A DNA stretch of 64,000 nt. Origin: Crotalaria pallida (lineage: Eukaryota > Streptophyta > Magnoliopsida > Fabales > Fabaceae). Every line of letters starts with the position of its first letter. Within the stretch, counting starts at the first letter, position 1. The stretch covers positions 22,471,206 through 22,535,205 of the forward strand of contig CM075650.1 in the NCBI GenBank assembly GCA_037953625.1, in the 5' to 3' direction. The notes beneath the pieces were generated by a model that was not told the origin of the DNA, made no database searches, and was given only the letters and a program-made list of their open reading frames with translations. Made by a program: the position numbers and the translations under genes. Of the stretch, positions 10,640-20,961 are shown piece after piece.

Positions 10640-13012
10640 TCCCATCCTACCAATTCCATAGGCCCAGATGGTCTCTTCTTTAAACTGTAGCCCACTTCTA
10701 AGATTTTCACCATGGGGTTTTAATTTATTCACCCCCCTACTTAATTATTTGACCCCTTTTTTTTGCCAAAATCCAAAATTGCCCTAGCGAGCAACATAAA
10801 AACAAAAAAAAAATACTGTTCGCTGGGGGTCAGCGAGCTGTGTAAATTTACACACTCGTTGACCCCCGAGAGAGCTAACTTTAAAAATAGGACTTTTCAC
10901 TAGCTCTCTCGGGGGTCAGCTAGCTTGTAATTTTACAAAGTTCGCTGACCCCTCAGCTAGCTAGCTCTCTCAGGGGTCAGCTAGCTTGTAATTTTTACTA
11001 GCTCTCTCAGGGGTCAGCTAGCTTGTAATTTTTACAAGCTAGCTTTTACAAGCTAGCTGACCCCCGAGAGAGCTAGCTTTAAAAATAGGACTTTTCACTA
11101 GCTCTCTCGGGGGTCAGCTAGTGAATTTTTACAAGCTAGCTAACCCCCGAGAGAGCTAGCATATGGAAAAACAAGCAAACATCACAAAAAACGTGTACTC
11201 TCCAGCGAACATCACAAAAATTGCACGTTCGCTGGGGGGCCAGCGAGCAACATAAAAACAAAAAAAAATACTGCTCGCTGACACACTCGCTGACCCCCGA
11301 GAGAGCTAACTTTAAAAATAGAACTTTTCACTAGCTCTCTCGGGGGTCAGCTAGCTTGTAATTTTACAAAGCTCGCTGACCCCTCAGCCAACTAGCTCTC
11401 TCAGGGGTCAGCTAGCTTGTAATTTTTACAAGCTAGCTGACCCCCGAGAGAGCTAGCTTTAAAAATAGGACTTTTCACTAGCTCTCTCGGGGGTCAGCTA
11501 GCTTGTAAAAATTACAAGCTAGCTGATCCCCGAGAGAGCTAGCATATGGAAAAACAAGCAAACATCACAAAAAACGTGTACTCGCCAGCGAACATCACAA
11601 AAATTGCACGCTCGCTGGGGGCCAGCGAGCAGTCAAAAAACAAAAAAATATACTGTTCGCTGGGGGGTCAGCGAGCTGTGTAAATTTTTCACACTCGCTG
11701 ACCCCCGAGAGAGCTAACTTTAAAAATAGGACTTTTCACTAGCTGACCCCCGAGAGAGCTAGCATATGGAAAAACAAGCAAACATCACAAAAAACGTGTA
11801 CTCGCCAGCGAACATCACAAAAATTTCACGCTCGCTGGGGGGCCAGCGAGCACGCCAGCGAACATCACAAAAATTGCACGCTCGCTGGGGGGTCGCTGGC
11901 CTCCCAGCGAGCGTGTCATAAACCCAGAAAAAAAAGGGCAATTTTGGATTTTGGCAAAAAAAAAGGGGGTCAAATGATTAAGTAGGGGGGTCAATAAATT
12001 AAAACCCTTCACGATGTAAGTATTCTATTGTCTCACTAAATTGGGCTTGGCCCATTAGGTCAAATAAGTGACCTAGTTTCTGTAATGCCAGTTCTGTCCC
12101 TTCTATCATCTTCTTCCTTTTGTTTCTGCACCCAACCACATGTGGACATGGAAGTTCGACCAGCACCTGGGACCAACCGACCTCCGACGTAGCTGACGAT
12201 CCACCCCCATCGAAAGGCGCATTTGGTTCTGGCGTGTTAGATGGTGAAAACTTCTCACCCTTGTTTGTCGACACTAACCAAACATAATCACCTCCACCCT
12301 CACAGCGCCCATCACCGCCACAGCCGCCGCGGGCGCCGCCTACTTTAACACCAACTCCCGCATAATCGTTTGTTCCCAACGTCGCATTCCGGCCACCGTC
12401 GTAGCTAGGATCACTTATCCTCGCCGATTTTGAACCCAAATGTTGCAGTGTTGGTTTCTTACTCGGGCCTCTTGAAACTCGGTTGCTTTCATCCAACCCT
12501 TCCTTACCTGGTTCACCTTTCTTCTCCTCTGCTGCGTCATCATGATTTACCGGTGACATCATAACCGGATCTGATTCTTTGAGAGGATACATCATCACTG
12601 CATCACCGGTGTAAGTATCGCCGGAATCATCACGTTTCATCGACTCATCCTCTTCAATTATCTCCAATATTTATGGCTCTTCTCCTCCTTCGGTTAACGG
12701 CAAAACGTCCCTGTACTCAGGCTTGAACTGCCAGAGTAGTGCCAAGTTAAATTCCAGCCAGGTTGCATCTGGATTTTTCGTACTCCACCATCGCCACCAG
12801 ATGAGAGCTCGTCCCTTCACCGCCCTTGTTACCGCCTCTGCCAAACGCTGCTCCTCAGGTGTTCCCTTGTGGTCAAAATAGCGCTCAATCTGAAGCTCCC
12901 ACTAGTAAGCATCACCGCTACCATCGAACACAAGAATCTCTTTCTCCGGTGGTACATGGTTAAGCCTCACTTCTTCCTCTCCGCCAAACGATCCGGCAGG
13001 TCGGACCATTGT
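10640..13012 (-). pseudogene. Decayed gag-like gene interrupted by the MULE
   Basis: Reading on the minus strand from about 13012, the frame has features of plant LTR-retrotransposon gag-derived proteins: an ILVFDGSGDAY segment, ERYFDHKGTPEEQRLAEAV, KGRALIWWRWW, and WLEFNLALLWQFKPEY. Stop codons fall after GDAY and after GGEEP. A long open stretch (12667 down to the MULE) includes ESDPVMMSPVNHDD, a Gly-rich part and ALQKLGHLFDLM, ending YLHRE. Beyond the MULE the frame continues with NLRSGLQFKEETIWAYGIGR to about 10640. It has no protease, RT or integrase. The fold similarity is by eye. It could be a single-gene relic of a gypsy element. Confidence 0.6.
10715..12007. mobile_element. Non-autonomous MULE with ~70-bp TIRs and 9-bp target duplication
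   Basis: The left end (GGGTTTTAATTTATTCACCC) and the inverse of the right end (GGGTTTTAATTTATTGACCC) match for about 70 bp, up to GCCAAAATCCAAAATTGCCCT. Flanks are TTCACCATG (10706-10714) and TTCACGATG (12008-12016), a 9-bp duplication with one mismatch, as expected for Mutator-like elements. The interior has no transposase. It consists of repeated and inverted blocks containing GAGAGAGCTAGC, CTCGGGGGTCAGC and CAGCGAACATCACAAAAA. The element splits a minus-strand gag-like reading frame, which rejoins in frame across the site. Confidence 0.9.
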
Positions 13013-13319
13013 TAGGAACCCAGAAATTAGAGTGAGGAATTTTACGTATTATATGCTGAAAGATAGAAATGATTACAAGAGAAAAACCCCTATAATCCCC
13101 AGAGCAATGCTCCGTCAGAGTTGCACAAAGCACCCTCTGCCCAGCCTAAAGCTGTGAACCAAAAGTTCCTCACTACCTCTCCCACACTCCTCACCTCACC
13201 TTTAATAGACCCCTCATACATGTGCATTCCCTCACAAGCCTATAACAACTTGACAGCTCAGCTACCTAGCATATCCTCCTTCCAATTCTACCCCCTTCTC
13301 TCACATATGGGTCCTATCA
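13013..13319. other. Flank between gag-like pseudogene and tandem duplication
   Basis: No convincing gene. The sequence is pyrimidine-rich (CCTCACCTCACC-like) and ends at the left breakpoint of the LCYE/PPR duplication, where GTCCTATCAC joins ATACCTAATGTGATG. Confidence 0.4.
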
Positions 13320-13382
13320 CATACCTAATGTGATGTGATGTTTTTCACTTCAATATGCATCAACTGTTCTTTTCCCTTTCAT

Positions 13383-15730
13383 CTTGGAATACACTTTGGC
13401 CACAAGAAAGGAAACGACAGAGAGCATTCTTTCTTTTTGGATTAGCACTTATTCTGCAGCTGGACATTGAGGGCATTAGAACATTCTTTCGTACTTTCTT
13501 CCGTTTACCTGAATGGTATGGTCTATTTTCTCATTTATCTCTTAGATATCTTGGAATTTTCTTTATGATGTTTTTACAGTATAATGTGACTAGGATTTGG
13601 TGAATAGTTTGAGAGAAAATTATGCACATGCATTGCACTTGTCAAAGCCTTTGCTAGATATGTAGGCTCAGCTATTGGCTATACAAATCGTGTTTTGGTC
13701 CTACAGTTTGTTAACTACGGACTTAGCTGCGTAGCTGAAAGCCAAAGTGACCCTTGCTTTGGTTGACATTAAAACTCAAAATTCATGGTAGTAGCCCATC
13801 TGATTCTTCCTTTAGACTAGAATTTAGATGTCTACATGAATGAAAAAGTTGACCTGATCAAAACCTGAGCAGAGAATGTAACTCTCAATTTTGCAATTTT
13901 TAATTCTTAGTAAGTATTCAAAGCATAAGGTTGATATGGAAAGATCCCGAACCTTGTAAGCGAGTAACACTGTTTGGTTATAATTTCTCAGTTCTTCAAT
14001 CTAGTAGTTTTGCCTAGTAACTTGTGGACCTTCATGAACACGTTGAAGAACCATTATTTGTCAAACAGCCATAATCCATAGATAAGTATCATTAGATTTT
14101 ACAAGCATACTAGCTACGCAATCTGAATCAGCTGTAAATGATGGCTCCGTGGAAGCCTTTCCAAAGTGTTCAATGGTTAATGCACTTCCCATGAGTGCAC
14201 CGAGCCCACTTTTTTCGAGAGCCTCGTACTAACGATGTTGCCACTCTCCACAATTCATTGAGCCACATCTTCATATATTGCTTCCCACCAGGAGGGCCAC
14301 CATTGTTCATCAACCACTGTTTCTCCAATATTTATCCTAGCCGATCTGAAACCATCAATTCATTCCCAACCAATCTAAACTGTTACCACTTGTTGGAGCC
14401 ATCATAGAGAGTTAGTTAGCAAGATGATGATAGGAGAACTCAGACTTAAGAATCTAAGATGGTTCTCCAAGTCACACTCCTGCAGCAGGAGTGTGACTTG
14501 GAGAACCGTCTAAGATGGTTCTCCTATTATCATCTTGCTAACTAACTCTCTAACCTGCTTCCTCCCAGAGGATAATAGCACTTCACCACGGGAGAAAAAA
14601 ACCAGTACAAGAATAATTATCAAGTTTAAAACCTAAACCATTCTTAGTTCAAAATCCCTTGTACACCCTCTCTTAGAACCCTTCGTCATTTGTTCTCACA
14701 CTTAGGCCATTGGTTCTATTTTTAGAAAAACCTTAGTCTCCAAGCAGATTTTCCTTAGTTTCCAAGTCTCTCAAATCCTACTAGATTTCCCAATGCTATC
14801 CAAATTCTGTCATTTCCTTAATTTAGATTTCCTAAATCTCCCAAGTATAAATATACTTGCTAAGGATAAACATAAATCGAATGGATATTTATTTGTCAAG
14901 CTGCCTGCAGTCTTAATCATGTTTAAAAACATTATGAGCTATCTCCTGGCTTATGAACTACTTGAACACTATTAGGTAATGCCCTTGCTGGAGTTGACAT
15001 GTTGTTTCAGTGACCAGAATTTGTCAATAGGGTTAAGTGAGTTTCATTTTCATTTGAAATAGATTGAAAGGTATCTATAAATTTAAAACATATATAATTT
15101 TGCTTGAGAGCAATATTTCACCGGTGACTATTGTCCATGAGATAATACCAGAAAGAAAGTCACATCTTTAATTCATTTATAAGATGCTATTGTGATTAAC
15201 TGAGGAAACAACTTGTATTCACAAGATGAAATATCCCATTTCCCATTCCTTTGGAAACTGCTTGCATTCATTTACTTTGCGTGGGGGCGTTACTAAGATT
15301 TGAGAGAAACCTGAAACTAGATCTGAAATTTTGCATTGTTTACATGGTATGACACCATTTACGTACAACTATACATAAATGTTGACCTTGTGGTGTAAGG
15401 ATTAATATATAATTGACTTCTTGTTTCAATCAGATAAACCAGTTTGCTATTTCATGATACTAACCTGACTCCAATGCTTATTGCTTAATTTTTTTCTCCC
15501 CATTTTTGTGATAGAAATTGCTTATGTATTTGGGAATGAAGGTTAAATGCTTTTTTCCTCGCAGGATGTGGCAAGGATTTCTTGGCTCCTCACTCTCCTC
15601 TACAGACCTTATCTTATTTGCATTCTACATGTTCATAATAGCACCAAATAACTTGAGAATGAGTCTGGTCAGACATCTGATTTCAGATCCTACTGGAACA
15701 ACCATGATACGAACCTACTTAACCATATAG
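13383..15730 (+). pseudogene. LCYE 3' fragment: last two exons of lycopene epsilon-cyclase
   Basis: Exon 13383-13515 encodes WNTLWPQERKRQRAFFLFGL through FRTFFRLPEW. Exon 15565-15730 encodes WQGFLGSSLSSTDLILFAFY through the stop after RTYLTI. These are the C-terminal exons of lycopene epsilon-cyclase, identical in protein to the right copy except at the first residue. The acceptor before the first exon is TTTCAT instead of TTTCAG, so AG is lost at 13381-13382. All upstream exons are missing because the duplicated unit starts inside the preceding intron. It cannot encode a cyclase. Confidence 0.92.
14406..14551. repeat. 146-bp palindromic foldback in the LCYE intron
   Basis: Outer arms of about 33 bp (AGAGAGTTAGTTAGCAAGAT and its inverse) and inner arms of about 25 bp (GGTTCTCCAAGTCACACTCC and its inverse) are separated by a short unpaired section. 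The centre is CTGCAG. An identical copy lies at 28062-28207. It has no coding content and is probably a MITE or a duplicated foldback. Confidence 0.85.
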
Positions 15731-16651
15731 CACTCTTCTGTAACCTTTTTCCTTTAGTTACCCTACATTAGGAGTTTGGAGACAAGTTAGATTATATTAG
15801 GAGGCATAATAGAAGCTAGTAAGTTCTTGTATATACATATATTATTTACTACTAAAACCAGACATGGTCTTACAATATTTATATCCCTTCTTGCTATTAA
15901 ACTGCGCTTGTCCATTTTGAATGTTCCTTGTAGCCATCTTGGTGATATATTCAAAGCAATAATGAGTTTTCCTGTTTCCTGTTTGGATTATTATACTTTG
16001 TTACTAGTGTTATTGCTATTTTGAAAGATAAATCTAGAGAGTGGAAGAGGAGTCCATATGCACACGTCTGTTGGTATCTAGGATTGATTCACAATGTAAA
16101 TTAATGCAGCACAGCAAAAATAAATTTGTGTAAAGCAATAAAAATGATACCAAAATTTTAAGTTGGAAAATCCTCGAATGCTGAAAGTAAAAAACCACAA
16201 GAAAAACTCTGAAATTTATTGTACTGTATGCGGAATAATTATAATAACCTTTTCACATTCTTCTCATACAAGAGGTATGAATGTAGTGTTTTTCAAGTGA
16301 AAATCTCTTCTACTCAATTACTACAATTGTAGTATCAAGGAATAATAGATATAGGGTGTGTTTGCCAAAACTAGTTTATAGCTGATACTTGTGAATCTAG
16401 CTTAAGGCTCTGAGATTGTAATTGAAAGTTTATAATTGAAGTAGAGCCGTTTGACAAAAATAGCTGTGTAACTAGCTGAAATTTGTTAAATAGCTTAAAA
16501 GACATAATTTGATCAAGATTTATAATTATAATAAGTAATTTATAATGCATTTCTTCATTTGTTGTGAGAAGCAATTTATAATGCATTTTCCTCATCGAAC
16601 TTTTATTTTAACCTCCTCGAAACAAGACAAACCATATATCATTAATAATAT

Positions 16652-16923
16652 TCCACTCATCCCTATATATAAGATCCTTTTGGTAGATTTCATGTTCATT
16701 AAGAAAGTTGGTTAATTTAACTAATGTTATTGGAAATGTGAACATTTGATATGTATTTTTCAAAACTATCCCTATTAATAGTATTGGAAATCTAAAAAGT
16801 ATTAAATAAATAAGAGTGTTTATGGAAAGAAGTAATTAATTGTCATTGCAATTGATATATGGTCTTATAAATAGGACAAAATCAAAGTGTCAAAAGGGTC
16901 TTATATTTAGGGACGAAGGTAGT
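16652..16923. mobile_element. Stowaway-like MITE (left unit)
   Basis: The left end, near CATCCCTATATATAAGATCC, pairs with the right end GGGTCTTATATTTAGGGACG over about 24 bp. There is no coding sequence. The copy at about 30308-30579 is part of the tandem duplication. Exact termini are uncertain. Confidence 0.5.
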
Positions 16924-19483
16924 ATATGGTTTAATAACACAATCACATGCATTAATAACAACATAATTGAATCTAAAATAGTCAAACATTAATAATAGAA
17001 AATAATCAAAATATCATGTCAATGACTGCCATGGGATAATGTTAATCCATTGAAACGGGAAACTCCTCGGTCACGATCATAATACAAGATAAAAATTGGA
17101 ATAAAGACATAAGATAAAGATAGAACAAAAAGAGGAATGAAGAAGAAATAATCTAGTCTTCAATTGCCTCCAAATTCCGTCAAGAGATAATGGTTGTCGT
17201 TTTGAATTCTTGTTTCTGCTTGTGCTGATTCTAATATAATTCTAATTCTAACTCTCTCTACGGGGGTTTTTGTCTTCACCCTTTTATTATTTTTCCTTTC
17301 TTCAAGTATTGGACCCAAAATAGTAACATAGACCCAAAAAAAAGGTAGAACTCTATTTTTGCATCTTCTTAGTTTTGAAAGCTCTTAGCATCCTTCCATG
17401 ATGGATTCCTTGAGTTTTTGAATGCTCCAAGCCTCAAAATAATTAATCTACACATCAAAAATACAAAAAATCTTTTCAAGTGAAATGATAATAAAATGCA
17501 TGCTAAAATTATAATAAAATTCATGATTGTGCATTAATTAAGTGCAAACAAACAAGCAAATAATTTGCATGCTGCACACACATCATGTGTTGTTCTTCAA
17601 GAAATCACCTAAGTTTTTTCAATTCATTGCTTTCTAATCTCTTCTATACTCAGTTTAGATATGTAAGAAGTTAATCATATTGCTAGGATAGTAATTAAAA
17701 GACTCAAGATGTGGTTAAGCTTTCATAAGTTTAAGGGAAATTACTTGTAATAATTTGAATTAGTTAAGTGGTTTGGATGTCAAACTAATCAATGATGAAA
17801 ATTTGAGTATGTTCTAAATCACTTATATCTGCTAAATGAAATGTAAAGTTGTTCAAAATATCCTTAATCTAGAATTGAGTATGTGAAATTGAGAAATTTA
17901 GGATTATGTGCTTAATTGACTATTTGCTCAAGTTGTTTATGTTTGATAAGTAATAAGACAAAATTTTGGTTCAAACATGTATTAAAATGTATGTTGAATC
18001 AAGTTATATGCTTAGGAAAGGATATCATAAGATTTTATAAGGAATTGATGTTGAAAACCAAAGCCAAAAACCAATTTTTACTGTTAGATAATCAATCATC
18101 AGATCAATTTGGTTAACCAACTATCGGACATCAATTTTATAAGTTCTGGACAAAATTTGACTCACGATAATCGGTTAACACATTATAAAGGAATATTTCC
18201 AAAGGATGAATCATTTCGTTATGAGTAATTTGTTAAGGGTTTTGTTAACTAATTATTAGCCCAAGAATTTGTAAAAATTCATTCTTTGGTAATAAAAAGC
18301 AATTACTTATAATACCTATAGCTTTTAATGATTAAATGGTTGATTTTCACTTAGAATTATGGGATAAATGTTGGATTTTGAGTAAAATGGAATAAAGGTA
18401 TTGAATATATCTAAGTTTTGGACATTAAGATTAATGTCCTATATTTGTGAAAGTGCTACTCTATTAATACTTGATATTTCAAAAAAATATAATGAAAAAG
18501 AATTCATACACTCATACATCGAGTTAAGAGTATCATGGTAAGAGAATGGGCAAAGATACATGAAAGGTTCTGGGAACCTAACTGAAAATGATCTAAAGGC
18601 CACGTTAGGTGTGTGACAGTGATTTGTCAAATGACCTTGGGAGTTATTGTGGGTAGGATGAACCTAAGATAAACTGGCCTAGCTAACCTTGCTCGGGATA
18701 GTTGTGCAGTAACTGTAATTAACTCTATCGGCCTCTTAGGCATCTTATGATCAGTGGAGGACGGTTCTTGGTATGACCCTAATCTCAAGGGAATTTTTAT
18801 TGTTGTTGTGGCATAATGGTAGCCAGACATTTACTCCTGGTTGTTTTTCCTAAGAGAGTGATTATGTGATTTAATGAAGAAGACATGATTATATTGGATC
18901 AAAATGAGCAAAATTAAGAATCGTACGTGCATCTCATATATAAAATATACAATGTTGAAATGATAAAGCACTTGTATTTACCATGCATCATTACATTCTA
19001 TAACTGATACTTACGATTCTGAATTTTCATTCGATATAATTACTAATCTGTATAGCGATATGACAATGATTTACTCCCTATCCCTAATGATATCCCTAAT
19101 CTCTTTTGTGTGGAGATGAGATCACTTCTAGCACGGGAATGGGAATATGAAGAAAATAAGGCTATAGTGAAAGGTGACGTAGAAATACTATGCGCCATCC
19201 TAACCCTCAATCTCGCATCAGGTTGAGGCGATTGAGGATGCCCATGATGTATACCATGCATGCTCTACCGAGATTCTCTTACCATTGTGATTCACCTTCA
19301 CGAGCTTCCCATCCGCCTACACCATTTTGAAGTAACAAAAGGACTCCTTCATCTCCTCTTCATGAATGAGATCATGAAGTATCATCCACTTCCATGCTAC
19401 TAATTGTGTCAAGTCTACGTCACCACATATTTATTATAAAAATTCATGAAAGATATCATTCCACAAACTTCTAATACCAATTA

Positions 19484-19757
19484 CTCTCTTCGGTCTCTAA
19501 TATAAGCACTATTTGACCAAATTTTTTTGTCCTAAATATAAGCACATTTTCTAAACTTTTACAAAACTAACCCTATTTAATATACTCTATCATGTTTGTG
19601 AGAAAAAAAACACCAATTAATGACTAGAAGATCAAAAGGATAGATTGATAAATATACACTTAAAATTTAAAATTCCAATACAAATAACTAACTTACTTAC
19701 TTTTCTTAAAGAGAGTGAAATTAGTCAAATGGTGCTTATATTAGGGACTGGAGGCAG
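19484..19757. mobile_element. Stowaway MITE with TA target duplication (left unit)
   Basis: The 274-bp element has ends CTCTCTTCGGTCTCTAATAT and its imperfect inverse, ATATTAGGGACTGGAGGCAG. TA flanks both sides (19482-19483 and 19758-19759). These are the termini and target site of Tc1/mariner-type Stowaway elements. Confidence 0.85.
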
Positions 19758-19870
19758 TAATATATATTAGTTTCTTATATTATAAGTAATTTTGCATATT
19801 GATTATATAATTTAAATTGACAAGTAGTTTAATTAATATATTTTCTTTGTCAATTATCAAGCCTATCTTA

Positions 19871-20411
19871 GGCTTAATTACATTTTTATCCTTTATTTTA
19901 TTTTCAAGATTCACTTTGGTTCTTAATTTTTTTAAAAATTTATTTTGGTCCTTTGTTTTTTTTTTCAAAAAATTCAATTTGGTCTTTTCGTCATAACAAT
20001 GATAGTTTTATTGGGAATATTTACACACATTATCGTTCCATCAATACCGCTTAACATATATTCAAACAGCTCCAACGATAGAGTTTAGATTGTCATTTTC
20101 AGTCATTTCTCTATCACGTTGTAATCTTTGTCCATATTGATAAATCACCACCGCGAGCCAGTTTGCTCTTCCATTGGCGAAGCAATACCATTGTTCCTAG
20201 CCTTTGTCGAGTAGTGGCTATAATTTTTCCAAATTTCGGCAACATTTTCCAATTTCCGGTAATGAGTGTGAATATTTCGATAAAACTATAACTGTTACGA
20301 CGGAAGGAGGAAATTGAATTTTTTGAAAAAGATAAAAGATCAAAATAAGTAAAAAATATTAAGGATCTGAATCTTGAAAATAAGATAAAAGACAAATAAT
20401 ATAATTAAGTC
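19871..20411. mobile_element. Foldback MITE with GGCTTAATTA termini (left unit)
   Basis: Inverted arms of more than 100 bp run from GGCTTAATTACATTTTTATC through TATTTTCAAGATTCA and back to GACTTAATTATATT. The termini resemble the MULE-type MITE at 37261-37614, but no clean 9-bp target duplication is visible. Confidence 0.65.
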
Positions 20412-20770
20412 TAAATATTTAGGTCAATAACTAGAAAAATAAAAATTAAATATTTTATATGGTCCCTATACACACACAAATTCGTGCAATTCACTGGCTA
20501 ATAACTAGTTACAAAAAATTATCCCCTATTTTTGTAACTACGTTAAAAAAAAAAAATAGTTACAATTAATTTGCTTTGTATTTAAGTATGTTTCTCTTTT
20601 ATTTTAACGGTTGTGAAAGTAAAGGTTAAACACATCAATACACACCGGAAGGATAATAAATATTAGCCGTCAAAACAATTTTACTTGTAATTTAACGCTC
20701 CACAAACTCTTGCAAGACAAGAATACCGAAAACGGAGTATCAGGTCATCAGGTAATCAACTCGAGCCGTA

Positions 20771-20961
20771 GATCTCTTTCAAAGAGAAATCCAACGGCTC
20801 ACCCATCATACCCATCTTACACTTTTCCCTGCACCATCACCATCATCATCACTCATTAAACCTAAAACCCTAACTCCATTTTCAACAGAGTCATTCATCA
20901 TTCAGTGTCATCAAATCAAATCTCAAAAAACACAAACAAGAGAAGAGTTACACACACCATC
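20771..20961 (+). promoter_or_regulatory. Probable promoter and 5' UTR of the PPR gene
   Basis: Upstream of the ATG at 20962 the sequence becomes C/T/A-rich. It carries a telo-box-like AAACCCTAA near 20865, common in promoters of plant housekeeping and organelle-biogenesis genes. The right copy keeps this motif. No obvious TATA box. Confidence 0.4.

Larger units (their letters stand above)
15731..20770. other. Intergenic DNA between the LCYE fragment and the PPR gene, with MITEs
   Basis: No gene supported. Contents: a Stowaway-like MITE at about 16652-16923; a block at 18620-18860 similar to 2600-2930; a Stowaway MITE at 19484-19757; a foldback at 19871-20411. Short ORFs here lack homology or codon structure. 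The whole stretch is repeated in the right unit. Confidence 0.5.

Noticed and set aside
12008..12667. Intact 222-residue unknown gene on the minus strand
   Set aside because: The frame is only the part of a longer gag-like frame between an upstream stop and the MULE insertion. Its C-terminus reads into the transposon.
19862..20420. Target duplication of the GGCTTAATTA foldback in the left unit
   Set aside because: Flanks CCTATCTTA and TAAATATTT do not match, unlike the perfect 9-bp duplication at 37252.
20905..20961. Upstream GTG start for the PPR protein
   Set aside because: Plant nuclear genes rarely use GTG. The first ATG at 20962 gives a convincing targeting peptide.
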